Below, one piece after another: positions 26,709 through 35,918 of a DNA stretch of 64,000 nucleotides; the first letter of the stretch is position 1; every line of letters begins with the position of its first letter. The translations under genes and the position numbers were made by a program. The DNA comes from Demequina litoralis (lineage in GTDB: Bacteria > Actinomycetota > Actinomycetes > Actinomycetales > Demequinaceae). The stretch is from assembly GCF_030418455.1 (NCBI RefSeq), contig NZ_JAUHPW010000005.1, positions 172,111 through 236,110 on the forward strand, in the 5' to 3' direction. The notes below the pieces were generated by a model. It was not told the origin of the DNA. It was given only the letters and a program-made list of their open reading frames with translations, and searched no databases.

Positions 26709-28646
26709 ATGACGCTCCACTCCGGCATCGACCAGTCCGAGTTCTCCCCGACCGTCCGCGCGCAGGACGACTTCTTCCGGTACGTCTCCGGGCCGTGGGA
26801 GGCGACGCACGTGATCCCGGGCGACCGCTCCGCTGACGGCTCGTTCTACACGCTGCGCGACGAGGCGGAGAAGCAGGTCCGCGTCATCATCGAGGAGGCG
26901 TCGCGCGACAGCCAGATCGGCGCGCTGTACGCGTCCTTCATGGACGTCGACCGGGTCAACTCGCTCGGCGTGAGCCCGCTCGAGGCGGACCTCGCGAAGG
27001 TCGAGGCCGCGACCGACCACGACGAGCTCGCCCGCGCGATGGGCGAGCTGCAGCGCGACGGCGTCTCCGGCGCCGCGGGCTACTACGTCTTCGCGGACCG
27101 CCTCGACCCCGACCGCAACGTCGTCTACCTGGGCCAGTCCGGCATCGGCCTGCCCGACGAGGCGTACTACCGCGACGAGGCGCACGCCGCCGCGCTCGAG
27201 AAGTACGTCGCGCACGTCGACCGCATGGCCGGGCTCACGGGCCTCGCGTTCGACTCGTCGACCGTCGTGGGCCTCGAGACCGCGATCGCGCGCGAGCACT
27301 GGGACGTGGTGAAGACCCGCGAGGCGGAGCTCACCCACAACCCCACGACGCTCGCGCAGCTCGACGTCGATGCGGCCGGGTTCAAGTGGGCCATCTGGGC
27401 GGAGGCGATCCGCATGCCCGCCACCGCGCACGAGCTGCTCGTGGTCGGCGAGCCCAGCTACTTCACCGCCTTCGCGAAGATCTGGGCCGAGACGGACCTC
27501 GACACGTGGAAGGCGTACCTGCGCTGGCGCATCGTCAACTCGCGCGCCGCGTACCTCACCGAGGACCTCTCGAAGGCGAACTTCGACTTCTACGGCACGG
27601 TGCTCAGCGGCGCGACCGAGCAGCGCGAGCGCTGGAAGCGCGCGGTGGGCCTGGTCGAGGGCGTCGCGGGCGAGCTCGTGGGCCAGGAGTACGTGGCGCG
27701 CCACTTCCCGCCCCACTACAAGGAGCAGATGGACGCGCTCGTCGCGAACCTCATCGAGGCGTACCGCGTGTCGATCGAGGATCTCGACTGGATGACGCCG
27801 GCGACCAAGGACAAGGCGCTCGAGAAGCTGCGCCAGTTCACCCCGAAGATCGGCTACCCCGACAAGTGGCGCGACTACACGGGCCTCGAGGTGTCGCCCG
27901 AGGACCTCGTGGGCAACGTGCGCGCCGCGAGCGCGTTCGAGGAGGACTGGGAGTGGGCGAAGATCGGCAAGCCGGTCGACCGCTCCGAGTGGCTCATGAC
28001 CCCGCAGACGGTCAACGCCTACTACCTGCCGGTCGCGAACGAGATCGTGTTCCCGGCCGCGATCCTGCAGCCGCCGTTCTTCCACCCCGACGCGGACGAC
28101 GCCGTCAACTACGGCGGCATCGGCTCCGTGATCGGCCACGAGATCGGCCACGGCTTCGACGACCAGGGCTCGAAGTACTCGGGCACCGGCGCGCTCGAGG
28201 ACTGGTGGACCGAGGACGACCGCGCCGCCTTCATGGAGCGCGCCAAGACCCTCATCGAGCAGTACAACGGCTACTCGCCGAAGCAGCTCGAGGGCTCGCA
28301 CCACGTCAACGGCGCGCTCACGGTCGGCGAGAACATCGGCGACCTCGCGGGCGTCGAGATCTCCCTCAAGGCCTACGAGATCGCGCTGGGCCACCCCATC
28401 GATGAGGCGCCCGAGGTCGACGGCCTCACCGCGGTGCAGCGATTCTTCATCGGCTACGCGCTCACCGAGCGCATGAAGGTCCGCTCGGAGGCGCTCGTGA
28501 CGCGCCTCGCGACGGACCCGCACTCCCCCAGCGAGTTCCGCGTCAACGGCATCGTGCGCAACATGGACGCCTGGTACGAGGCGTTCGGCGTGGGCGCCGA
28601 GGACGAGCTGTGGCTCGCCCCCGAGGAGCGCGTCTCCATCTGGTGA
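26709..28646 (+). CDS. pepO: M13 family zinc metallopeptidase (neprilysin/PepO-like)
   Basis: 645 aa. HEIGH at 477-481 with the third zinc ligand Glu541 in GENIGDLAG is the M13 active site; NAYYLPVANEIVFPAAILQP is the substrate-binding strand. No signal peptide is seen, so it is a cytoplasmic oligopeptidase as in many actinobacteria. The usual C-terminal CxxW is Val-Ser-Ile-Trp here. TAGGGT (26696-26701) lies seven bases before the ATG, leaderless. Confidence 0.95.
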   Translation: MTLHSGIDQSEFSPTVRAQDDFFRYVSGPWEATHVIPGDRSADGSFYTLRDEAEKQVRVIIEEASRDSQIGALYASFMDVDRVNSLGVSPLEADLAKVEAATDHDELARAMGELQRDGVSGAAGYYVFADRLDPDRNVVYLGQSGIGLPDEAYYRDEAHAAALEKYVAHVDRMAGLTGLAFDSSTVVGLETAIAREHWDVVKTREAELTHNPTTLAQLDVDAAGFKWAIWAEAIRMPATAHELLVVGEPSYFTAFAKIWAETDLDTWKAYLRWRIVNSRAAYLTEDLSKANFDFYGTVLSGATEQRERWKRAVGLVEGVAGELVGQEYVARHFPPHYKEQMDALVANLIEAYRVSIEDLDWMTPATKDKALEKLRQFTPKIGYPDKWRDYTGLEVSPEDLVGNVRAASAFEEDWEWAKIGKPVDRSEWLMTPQTVNAYYLPVANEIVFPAAILQPPFFHPDADDAVNYGGIGSVIGHEIGHGFDDQGSKYSGTGALEDWWTEDDRAAFMERAKTLIEQYNGYSPKQLEGSHHVNGALTVGENIGDLAGVEISLKAYEIALGHPIDEAPEVDGLTAVQRFFIGYALTERMKVRSEALVTRLATDPHSPSEFRVNGIVRNMDAWYEAFGVGAEDELWLAPEERVSIW

Positions 28647-28660
28647 CCTGGGGAGGGACG

Positions 28661-29215
28661 ATGCGGCGGTCGTCGGGCGTCGTCGCGGCGCTCGCCGGGT
28701 TGCTGGGCCTGGCGGGCCTGCTGACCGGCTGCTCCGGCGGCGACGCTCCCGCCGTGCCTGACCGGACCGCCGCCTCCCCGACCGCGACCGCCGCCTCACC
28801 CTCGTCCCCCGCGCCGGCCACCCTCCCGGACCCCTGCACGCTCGTGTCCGCCGCCGACCTCGAGCAGGTGTCGGGCGTGCCGTTCGGCGAGGGCATGCTC
28901 GCCGAGGACATCGCCACCGCGACCGAGGCGTCCTGCGTGTGGGAGGCCGTCGACGGCCCGCTCCCCATCGTGCAGGTGCTCGTGGTCGCCGCTCCCGACC
29001 AGGCGGCGGCGCGGAGGGAGTCGACCGAGGAGTGGATGGGCACGGCGACCGACGTCGAGGTCGCGGGAGCGACGGACGCGTATGCCGCGGGCGCCGGCAC
29101 CATCCTCGGGATGCAGGTGGGCGACGTCTTCGTCGAGGTGTCCTACATGAGCGGCGAGGACGACGTCACCGCCATCGGCACCGCGATCGCGGAGGTCGTG
29201 GCCGGGAGCCTCTGA
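28661..29215 (+). CDS. DUF3558-like lipoprotein
   Basis: 184 aa. A signal peptide with lipobox LLTGC (Cys24) is followed by a Ser/Thr/Pro/Ala-rich linker, then DPCTLVSAADL, ASCVWEAVDG and a C-terminal GTAIAEVV helix. The DPC...C-x-W pair is the DUF3558 disulfide pattern. It is anchored outside the membrane; function unknown. The start codon is the ATG inside a GACGATGCG copy (28657-28665), with GGGAGG before it. It begins 14 bp after pepO and may be co-transcribed. Confidence 0.8.
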   Translation: MRRSSGVVAALAGLLGLAGLLTGCSGGDAPAVPDRTAASPTATAASPSSPAPATLPDPCTLVSAADLEQVSGVPFGEGMLAEDIATATEASCVWEAVDGPLPIVQVLVVAAPDQAAARRESTEEWMGTATDVEVAGATDAYAAGAGTILGMQVGDVFVEVSYMSGEDDVTAIGTAIAEVVAGSL

Positions 29216-29236
29216 CCCGCCCGTCCTCCCCTCCCG

Positions 29237-29318
29237 AACCGGCGTACAGGACGCGCCTCGACCTCCGCGACCAGGCACGATGCGCGGTCGGGGGCGATCC
29301 GTACGCCGGTTGCGCGCG
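29237..29318. repeat. ACCGGCGTAC palindromic element, copy B
   Basis: AACCGGCGTAC (29237-29247) and GTACGCCGGTT (29301-29311), followed by GCGCGCG, form perfect 11-bp arms. Reverse-complemented, it aligns with 17835-17913, and the centre has GCACGATGCGCGG, a one-base variant of the 9-mer. It fills the gap between the lipoprotein and GH13 stops and may act as a terminator. Confidence 0.6.
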
Positions 29319-29348
29319 TGGGAGCGCAGGCCGGCGGCACGATGCGCG

Positions 29349-31049
29349 CTACCGGTGCAGGTAGACGCGTGCCTCCCAGGGGCCGAGCGGGATCTCGCCC
29401 GCGCCGGCCGGGTACGGCGTCGCGTCGGATCCCAGGTTGTGCAGGAGGAGCGCGCCTTGCGCCACGTCGACGCGGGCCACCGCATCGTCGCCGGACAGGT
29501 TGGCCGCGACGGTCATCACCGTGCCGTCGAGCGTGCGCCGGAAGGCGAACACCTGCGGGTCCTCGGGCAGCAGCATCTCGAACGTGCCGTGGGCCACCAC
29601 GTCCTCGGAATGGCGCAACGCGATGAGCGCCCTGTAGAACGCGGACACCGAGTCCGGGTCGGCGCGCTGCGCCTCGGCGTTGAGCCACGTGTGGTTGGCC
29701 GTCACCGGCAGCCACGGCGTGCCCGTCGTGAAGCCCGCGTGCGGGGACGCGTCCCACTGGACCGGGGTGCGCGCGTTGTCGCGGCTCTGGGCCGCGAGGC
29801 CGTCCATGATGCGCTCGATCGGGACGTCCATCTCGCGCAGCTCGTCGTACGCGCCCAGGGACTCGATGTCGTGGTACTCGTCGATCGAGGTGAAGCCGGC
29901 GTTCGTCATGCCGAGCTCCTCCCCCTGGTAGATGTACGGCGTGCCGCGCTGGAGGTGCAGCACCGCGGCCAGCGCCTTGGCGGACGCGGCCCAGTGGTCG
30001 CGGTCGTCGCCGAAGCGCGAGACCACGCGCGGCTGGTCGTGGTTGTCCCAGTACAGCGAGTTCCAGCCGCGCTCGGCGAGCGCCGACTGCCACCGTCCGA
30101 GGATCGACTTGAGGCGCACGAGGTCGAGCGGCTGGGGGTCGAACTTGCCGAGCGGGCCGTGGTCGACGTCGACGTGCTCGAACTGGAACACCATGTCGAC
30201 CTCGCGGCGCTCGGGGTCCGTGAAGAGCACCGCATCGTCCACCGTGACGCCCGGCATCTCGCCGACCGTGAGGAAGCGCCCCTCCCGACCCTCGAACACC
30301 TCGCGATGCATCTCGTGGAGGAACTCGTGGTTGCGCGGCCCGCACGCGTACAGCGGGAAGCCGTTGCCGAGCCCGCCGGCCAGCGGCTCGCCGTCGCGCA
30401 GCGGCAGGGTCTTCGAGATGAGGTTGATGACGTCCATCCGGAAGCCGTCGACGCCGCGGTCGAGCCACCAGTTCATCATCGCGTAGACGGCCTGCCGCAC
30501 CTCGGGGTTCTCCCAGTTGAGGTCCGGCTGCTTCTGGTGGAACAGGTGGAGGTAGTACTCCCCCGACTCCTCGTCGAAGGCCCAGCTGGGCCCGGAGAAG
30601 AACGCCCGCCAGTTGGTGGGCTCGGCGCCGGTGGCGCCCGGCTCGAAGCCGGGACGCGGCGGCCGCCACCAGTACCAGTCGCGCTTGGGGCTGCGCTTCG
30701 ACGCGCGCGACTCGAGGAACCACGGGTGCTCGTCCGACGTGTGGTTCACCACGAGGTCCATGACGATCTTCATGCCCCGCGCATGCGCCGCGGTAAGCAG
30801 CGCGTCGAAGTCCTCGAGGTCGCCGAAGGTCGGGTCGATGGCCTGGTAGTCGGAGATGTCGTAGCCGTTGTCGGCCTGCGGCGACGCGTAGATGGGCGAC
30901 AGCCAGATGACGTCGACGCCCAGCCACTCGAGATGATCGAGCCGCGAGCGGATGCCCGCCAGGTCGCCGATGCCGTCGCCGTCGGAGTCCTGGAAGCTGC
31001 GGGGATACACCTGGTAGACCACCGCGGACTTCCACCAGTCGTCGCTCAC
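29349..31049 (-). CDS. GH13 alpha-glucosidase (oligo-1,6-glucosidase type)
   Basis: 566 aa cytoplasmic glycoside hydrolase. Motifs: VVNHTSDEHPWF, GFRMDVIN (nucleophile Asp, about 200), FLTVGEMPG (acid/base Glu), and YWDNHDQPR (transition-state Asp). The Val after the nucleophile in GFRMDVIN marks alpha-1,6-active members, so isomaltose-type substrates are likely. GAGAGGAG precedes the GTG start. malQ further along would act in the same maltodextrin metabolism. No transporter or LacI regulator is adjacent. Two 9-mer copies encode Asp-Asp-Ala. Confidence 0.93.
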   Translation of the reverse strand: MSDDWWKSAVVYQVYPRSFQDSDGDGIGDLAGIRSRLDHLEWLGVDVIWLSPIYASPQADNGYDISDYQAIDPTFGDLEDFDALLTAAHARGMKIVMDLVVNHTSDEHPWFLESRASKRSPKRDWYWWRPPRPGFEPGATGAEPTNWRAFFSGPSWAFDEESGEYYLHLFHQKQPDLNWENPEVRQAVYAMMNWWLDRGVDGFRMDVINLISKTLPLRDGEPLAGGLGNGFPLYACGPRNHEFLHEMHREVFEGREGRFLTVGEMPGVTVDDAVLFTDPERREVDMVFQFEHVDVDHGPLGKFDPQPLDLVRLKSILGRWQSALAERGWNSLYWDNHDQPRVVSRFGDDRDHWAASAKALAAVLHLQRGTPYIYQGEELGMTNAGFTSIDEYHDIESLGAYDELREMDVPIERIMDGLAAQSRDNARTPVQWDASPHAGFTTGTPWLPVTANHTWLNAEAQRADPDSVSAFYRALIALRHSEDVVAHGTFEMLLPEDPQVFAFRRTLDGTVMTVAANLSGDDAVARVDVAQGALLLHNLGSDATPYPAGAGEIPLGPWEARVYLHR

Positions 31050-31082
31050 GTCCGCTCCTCTCGCGTCATCGCTCCCTCCACA

Positions 31083-32966
31083 CTAATCGGCCCGGCGGGC
31101 CGCGAGCCGCGCGTACAGCCCGCCGGCCTCGAGCAGCTCGACGTGGGTGCCGGACTCGGCGATGCGGCCGCGCTCGACCACGTGGATGACGTCCGCGTCG
31201 CGGATGGTGGAGAGACGATGCGCGACCACCAGGGTGGTGCGGCCCACGGCCGCCCGGTCGAGGGCGGCCTGCACCACGCGCTCGGACACGGTGTCGAGCG
31301 CGCTGGTGGCCTCGTCGAGCAGCAGCACGGGCGGGTCCTTGAGCAGCACCCGCGCGATCGCGACCCGCTGCTTCTCCCCGCCGGACAGCCGGTAGCCGCG
31401 CTCCCCCACGATCGTGTCGTAGCCGTCCTCGAAGCCCAGGATCGCGTCGTGGATGTCGGCCCGGCGGCACGCGTCCTCGAGCTCGGCGTCGGTGGCGTCG
31501 GGGCGCGCGTAGCGGAGGTTCTCGGCGATGGTCGCGTGGAAGAGGTACGTCTCCTGGCTCACCACGCCCACGTGCTCGACCACGGACTCGTGGCGCAGAC
31601 GGCGCACGTCCTCGCCGGCGAAGCGCACCTCGCCGCCGCTCGCCTCGTGCAGGCGCGCGGCGAGGTAGACGATGGTGGTCTTGCCCGCGCCCGAGGGCCC
31701 GACGAAGGCGTGCGTGGTGCCCGGCTCCACACGGAAGGACACACCGGCCAGGGTGGGCGGCGCATCGTCCCGTGCGCCGGGGTACCGGAAGACGACGTCG
31801 CGGAACTCGACGGCGCCCAGCGGTCCCGGGGCGTCCTCGACCGCGATCGCATCCTCGGCGTCGCGGATCGCGGGCTCGAGGTCGAGGTACTCGAAGATGC
31901 GCGCGAACAGGGCGCGCGACGTCTGCACCTCGAGCGCGACGCGCATGAGCGCCATGAGCGGGAACAGCAGCCGCGACTGGACGGCGGTGAAGGCGACGAT
32001 GGTGCCCGCGGTGATGAGGGTCGAGCCGCGGTCGATGAGCGCGCCCGCGGCGAGGTAGATGACCGCGGGAACCGAGGACATCACCACCGAGACGAGCCCG
32101 AAGAACCACTGCCCCGTCATCGCCTGCTGCACCTGGAGGCGGATCTGGGTGGCGTTCTCCTTGCGGAAGCGCTCGGTCTCGAGGCGCTGCCGGTTGTAGA
32201 CCTTCGACAGCATGATGCCGCTGACCGAGAGCGTCTCCTGGGTGATCGCGGTGAGCTCGGACAGCGACTCCTGCGTGCGCGCGGCGATGCGCGCGCGGAC
32301 CCGTCCCACGCGGCGCTGCACCACGACGAGCGCGGGCATGAGGATGACCGCGAGCACGGTGAGGCGCCAGTCGAGCAGCACCATGGCGACGAGGCTCGCG
32401 ACCACCGTGACGGTGTTGCCGACGATGCTCGACACGAAGGTGGTGAGGACGCCCGACACGCCGCCGACGTCGTTCTGGAGGCGCGACTGGATGACGCCGG
32501 TCTTGGTGCGGGTGAAGAACGCGAGCTCCATCGACTGGAGGCGCGCGAAGAGCTGCTCGCGCAGGTCCCCCGTGACCCGGTTGCCCACGGACGAGGTGAG
32601 GTACGTCTGCCACACCTGCAGGCCCGCGGCCACGAGGTAGATCGCGATCATCACGCCGACCAGCTCCGCGAGCAGGCCCAGCTGCACGTCGCCGTCGGCC
32701 GGGAACAGCGCGTTGTCGAAGATGCGCTCGACGATGAGCGGCGGGATCACGGTCGCACCGGCCGCCGCGATCACGAGCACCGCGGTGGTGATCAGCGCCG
32801 CGCGGTACGGCCGGAACAGCGCCACGACGCGGGGCCACAGGTCGGGGATGTCCGGCGCCTCCGCGTTGAGGGCGCGCTGCGCGTCCTCGTCGCGGCTCGC
32901 GATGCCGCGGCCGGGCATGCCGCCCATGGCGGCGCGGCGACTGCCGGCGGGCGCGGGATGGCTCAT
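31083..32966 (-). CDS. ABC exporter, fused membrane and ATPase domains
   Basis: 627 aa half-transporter: six membrane helices (about 50-340), then an ATPase with Walker A VGPSGAGKTT, Q-loop SQETYLF, signature LSGGEKQR, Walker B VLLLDEATSALD and the VVAHRLS switch. All catalytic residues are present, so it should be active as a homodimer. The substrate is unknown; it resembles lipid/drug-type exporters. TAGGCT ends six bases before the ATG, leaderless. It ends 34 bp before the GH13 start on the same strand. Confidence 0.93.
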   Translation of the reverse strand: MSHPAPAGSRRAAMGGMPGRGIASRDEDAQRALNAEAPDIPDLWPRVVALFRPYRAALITTAVLVIAAAGATVIPPLIVERIFDNALFPADGDVQLGLLAELVGVMIAIYLVAAGLQVWQTYLTSSVGNRVTGDLREQLFARLQSMELAFFTRTKTGVIQSRLQNDVGGVSGVLTTFVSSIVGNTVTVVASLVAMVLLDWRLTVLAVILMPALVVVQRRVGRVRARIAARTQESLSELTAITQETLSVSGIMLSKVYNRQRLETERFRKENATQIRLQVQQAMTGQWFFGLVSVVMSSVPAVIYLAAGALIDRGSTLITAGTIVAFTAVQSRLLFPLMALMRVALEVQTSRALFARIFEYLDLEPAIRDAEDAIAVEDAPGPLGAVEFRDVVFRYPGARDDAPPTLAGVSFRVEPGTTHAFVGPSGAGKTTIVYLAARLHEASGGEVRFAGEDVRRLRHESVVEHVGVVSQETYLFHATIAENLRYARPDATDAELEDACRRADIHDAILGFEDGYDTIVGERGYRLSGGEKQRVAIARVLLKDPPVLLLDEATSALDTVSERVVQAALDRAAVGRTTLVVAHRLSTIRDADVIHVVERGRIAESGTHVELLEAGGLYARLAARRAD

Positions 32967-32998
32967 GGGGAGAGCCTAGGGCCGGCCTCCGACGGCGG

Positions 32999-33029
32999 GA
33001 CGATGCGCGCACCCCGCCGGCGCATCGTC
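32999..33029. repeat. Inverted pair of the GACGATGCG motif
   Basis: GACGATGCGC (32999-33008) and GCGCATCGTC (33020-33029) form a 10-bp stem in the divergent promoter region between the ABC exporter and trmL, so this pair is not a terminator. Confidence 0.65.
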
Positions 33030-33058
33030 GCCCTGGCGCCGCGTGCCACACTGGCGGC

Positions 33059-33535
33059 ATGCCCGCCGCCCTCCCGTCGATCGCGTTCTTCGAGCCCCGC
33101 ATCCCCGAGAACACGGGCAACGCGATCCGCCTGTCCGCCGTCACCGGCGCACCGCTGCGCCTGGTCGAGCCGCTCGGCTTCGAGCTCGAGGACTCCAAGC
33201 TCCGCCGCGCCGGCCTCGACTACCACGACCTCGCCAACGTCACGGTGCACGCGGACCTCGAGGCGATGCTCGACGCGCTGCCGGAGGCGCGGGTCTTCGC
33301 CTTCACCGCGCGCGCCGGCACCACCTACACCGAGGTCGCGTACGAGCCGGGCGACGTCCTCCTGTTCGGGCCCGAGCCCACGGGGCTGCCGCAGGAGGTC
33401 ATGGACCACCCGCGCGTGACGTCGCTCGTGAGGATCCCGATGCTGGCGAGCCGCCGCTCGCTCAACCTCGCGAACTGCGCGTCGATCGTCATCTACGAGG
33501 CCGCGCGCCAGCTCGGCTTCGGCGACATGGAGTGA
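33059..33535 (+). CDS. trmL: tRNA 2'-O-methyltransferase TrmL (SPOUT)
   Basis: Methylates the wobble ribose of certain tRNA-Leu. The 158-aa product has FFEPRIPENTGNAIRL, DVLLFGPEPTGLP (SAM knot) and RSLNLANCASIVIYEAARQ, the three SpoU motifs of TrmL; as expected it lacks the extra RNA-binding domain of TrmH. CACACT (33047-33052) ends six bases before the ATG, leaderless. Confidence 0.93.
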   Translation: MPAALPSIAFFEPRIPENTGNAIRLSAVTGAPLRLVEPLGFELEDSKLRRAGLDYHDLANVTVHADLEAMLDALPEARVFAFTARAGTTYTEVAYEPGDVLLFGPEPTGLPQEVMDHPRVTSLVRIPMLASRRSLNLANCASIVIYEAARQLGFGDME

Positions 33536-33554
33536 GGCGCGGAGCGAGCCCGCG

Positions 33555-34010
33555 CTAGATCCCGAGCTCGCGGAGCTCCGTCTCCTGCGGCTCGCCGGCC
33601 GCGCGCGCGAAGGCCTCCATGCCGAGGCGCACCGCCTCCTGGTCCTCCGGCGAGGCGGACTCGAGCACGTCGCGCAGCAACGCGCGGCGCGTCTCCGTCA
33701 CGGTTGCGACGAGCTCCGCGCCCGCCTCGGAGAGGTCGACGTGCACCTCGCGCCGGTTGTCGGGCGCCTCGCCGCGCGTGATCCAGCCGCCCGTGCGGAG
33801 CCGCTCCACCGTGCGCGTGAGCGTCGACGGGTGGATGCCGATGCGGTCGGCCAGGTCGCCCATGCGCTGCGGCCCGGCGGTCGACAGCACGATGAGGACG
33901 CGGAACTGCGGCACGGTGACCTCGGCGAGCGCCGGGGCGAGCGAGCGGGCGACGATGCCGAGCAGGGCACGGGAGGCGACGAGGGTCGCGGAGGTGGCGT
34001 CGGTGGGCAC
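33555..34010 (-). CDS. MarR family transcriptional regulator
   Basis: 151 aa. VTVPQFRVLIVLSTAGPQRM, DLADRIGIHPSTLTRTVERL (recognition helix) and GGWITRGEAPDNRREVHVDL (wing) are a standard MarR domain. The GTG start was chosen because TACGGT (34017-34022, minus) is six bases upstream and similarity starts nearby; a longer frame was rejected. It is divergent from clcA, and TTCCGTAC occurs twice between them, so it may regulate itself and the channel. Confidence 0.87.
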   Translation of the reverse strand: MPTDATSATLVASRALLGIVARSLAPALAEVTVPQFRVLIVLSTAGPQRMGDLADRIGIHPSTLTRTVERLRTGGWITRGEAPDNRREVHVDLSEAGAELVATVTETRRALLRDVLESASPEDQEAVRLGMEAFARAAGEPQETELRELGI

Positions 34011-34030
34011 GCCTCCACCGTAGCGTTGAC

Positions 34031-34076
34031 GGTTCCGTACCTCTGCTAGGGTCCAAAGGTTGCTTCCGTACAACCG
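34031..34076. promoter_or_regulatory. TTCCGTAC doublet between marR and clcA
   Basis: TTCCGTAC at 34033-34040 and 34064-34071, with the clcA -10 TAGGGT (34047-34052) between. ACGG-TT-CCGT and GGTTG...CAACC palindromes overlap them. A possible MarR operator pair, from position only. Confidence 0.35.
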
Positions 34077-34089
34077 TGAGGATGTCCCG

Positions 34090-35850
34090 TTGTCCGCGCA
34101 TGCCGCCGCCCGGGCCGAGCGCCCGTGGTCGTTCGCCCGCCTCCGCCGCTCCGAGAACACCGTGCTCATCGCGCTCGCGCTCGTCGTGGGCGTGCTCGGC
34201 GGATTCGGCGCGATCGCCTTCCGCTGGCTCGTCGAGACGGCGACGTGGGTCTTCTCGGGGCACGCGGACTACGCGGGCACCTCCGGCCACCCGGCGCACC
34301 CGTGGCTGCCGTGGCTCGGGGGCTTCTTCGTCGTGCTCGCCCCCGCGGTCGGCGGGCTCCTCTACGGGCCCCTCGTCCAGCGCTTCGCCAAGGAGGCGCG
34401 CGGCCACGGCGTGCCCGAGGTGATGTACGCGATCCACCGTCGCGGCGGCCGCATCCCCGTCAAGGTGGCGTTCGTCAAGGCCCTCGCCTCCGCCGTCACC
34501 ATCGGCTCGGGCGGCTCGGTGGGCCGCGAGGGGCCGATCGTGCAGATCGGATCGGCGCTGGGCTCGTCCCTCGCGCGCGCCGCACGCCTGGACGAGAACG
34601 GCGTGCGGATGCTGGTCGCCTGCGGCGCGGCCGGCGGCATCGCGGCCACCTTCAACGCGCCCATCGCCGGAGTGTTCTTCGCCTTCGAGCTCCTGCTCGG
34701 CACGCTCGCCGCGCGCTCGATCGGCGCGATCGTCATCTCCGCCGTCACCGCATCGGTCATCGGCCGCGTGTTCCTGGGCGACGAGCCGTTCCTGGTGCTG
34801 CCCGAGTTCCACGTGGCGCATCTCGCGGAGTACGGCCTGTACGTCGTCCTCGGCGTGCTCGCCGCCCTCGTCGGCGTGACGTTCACCACGGTGCTCTACA
34901 AGATCGAGGACGCGTGGGACGCGGTCTGGCGGGGCCCGGAGTGGGCACGCCCCGCCGTCGGAGGGCTCGGGCTCGGGCTGCTGCTGCTCGCCGTCCCGCA
35001 GATGTACGGCGTCGGCTACCCCGTGCTCGAGGGCGCCGTCATGGGCCGCTACGCCGTCTGGTTCCTGCTGGTGCTGCTCGTGGCGAAGATCGTCGCCACC
35101 TCCTTCACGATCGGCATGGGCGGCTCGGGCGGCGTCTTCGCGCCGTCGCTGTTCCTGGGGGCCATGCTCGGGGCCGCGTTCGGGCAGGGCGCCGATGCGC
35201 TGCTCCCGGGCCTCGACCTCGACCCCGGGGCCTATGCGGTGGTGGGCATGGCCGCGGTCTTCGCGGGCGCGTCGCGCGCGCCGATCACGGCGGTGCTCAT
35301 CCTGTTCGAGCTCAGCGGCGAGTACACGATCATCCTGCCGCTCATGCTCGCGGTCGCGGTGTCCACGCTGCTCTCGGGCAGGCTCTCGCACGACTCGATC
35401 TACACGCTCAAGCTGCGCCGCCGCGGCATCGACATCACGCGCCGCGCGGACACCCGGGCCCTCCACGGCTCGACCGTCGGCGAGCTCATGACCGCCGCTC
35501 CCCCGACCCTGCGCCGCGGCCTCCCCGCGGCGGACGCCGTCGGCGCGCTCGTGGCCGCGCGGCGGCACACGCTGCCGGTCGTCGACCGCGACGGCCGTTA
35601 CCTCGGCGTCGTCACCTCGTCCGCCGCCGCCGGCGCGGTGACGTCCGACGACGACGCGGCCGAGGTCGTCGTGGGCCAGCTGCTCGAGAGACGCGCGGGC
35701 GTCGGGCCCTCGGACGCGGTCGAGGATGTGCTCGAGGAGCTGCTCGACGAGGAGGGCGCGGACGGCCTCGCGGTCGTCGAGGACGGCGCGCTCGTCGGGT
35801 GGTTGCAGCAGGACGCGGTGCTGCGCCGGCTCGCCTCCGCGTCCGTGTGA
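34090..35850 (+). CDS. clcA: ClC family chloride channel/antiporter with C-terminal CBS domains
   Basis: 586 aa. Selectivity-filter motifs are intact: GSGGSVGREGP (gating Glu), AAGGIAATFNAPIAG and GMGGSGGVFAPSLFLG. About ten membrane helices are followed by a two-CBS domain from about 455 (GSTVGELMTAAPPTL, HTLPVVDRDGRYLGVV). ClC members with both features exchange chloride for protons or fluoride and respond to nucleotides. The start TTG at 34090 follows GAGGA; a TTG at 34060 is possible. A regulator is divergent. Confidence 0.93.
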   Translation: MSAHAAARAERPWSFARLRRSENTVLIALALVVGVLGGFGAIAFRWLVETATWVFSGHADYAGTSGHPAHPWLPWLGGFFVVLAPAVGGLLYGPLVQRFAKEARGHGVPEVMYAIHRRGGRIPVKVAFVKALASAVTIGSGGSVGREGPIVQIGSALGSSLARAARLDENGVRMLVACGAAGGIAATFNAPIAGVFFAFELLLGTLAARSIGAIVISAVTASVIGRVFLGDEPFLVLPEFHVAHLAEYGLYVVLGVLAALVGVTFTTVLYKIEDAWDAVWRGPEWARPAVGGLGLGLLLLAVPQMYGVGYPVLEGAVMGRYAVWFLLVLLVAKIVATSFTIGMGGSGGVFAPSLFLGAMLGAAFGQGADALLPGLDLDPGAYAVVGMAAVFAGASRAPITAVLILFELSGEYTIILPLMLAVAVSTLLSGRLSHDSIYTLKLRRRGIDITRRADTRALHGSTVGELMTAAPPTLRRGLPAADAVGALVAARRHTLPVVDRDGRYLGVVTSSAAAGAVTSDDDAAEVVVGQLLERRAGVGPSDAVEDVLEELLDEEGADGLAVVEDGALVGWLQQDAVLRRLASASV

Positions 35851-35918
35851 CATGGCCCGGCGTCGTCGGCGCGGGCTCGGGCGGTTGCTAACCTCTTCGT
35901 GATCGAAGGGACCCCCGC

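Noticed and set aside
26079..28799. 906-codon open frame antisense to pepO
   Set aside because: Composition is that of a reversed gene; pepO has the zinc motif and a promoter.
29280..33419. 1379-codon open frame on the plus strand
   Set aside because: It is antisense to the GH13 and ABC genes and rich in Arg/Gly/Ala/Val; such long shadows are expected at this GC and third-position bias.
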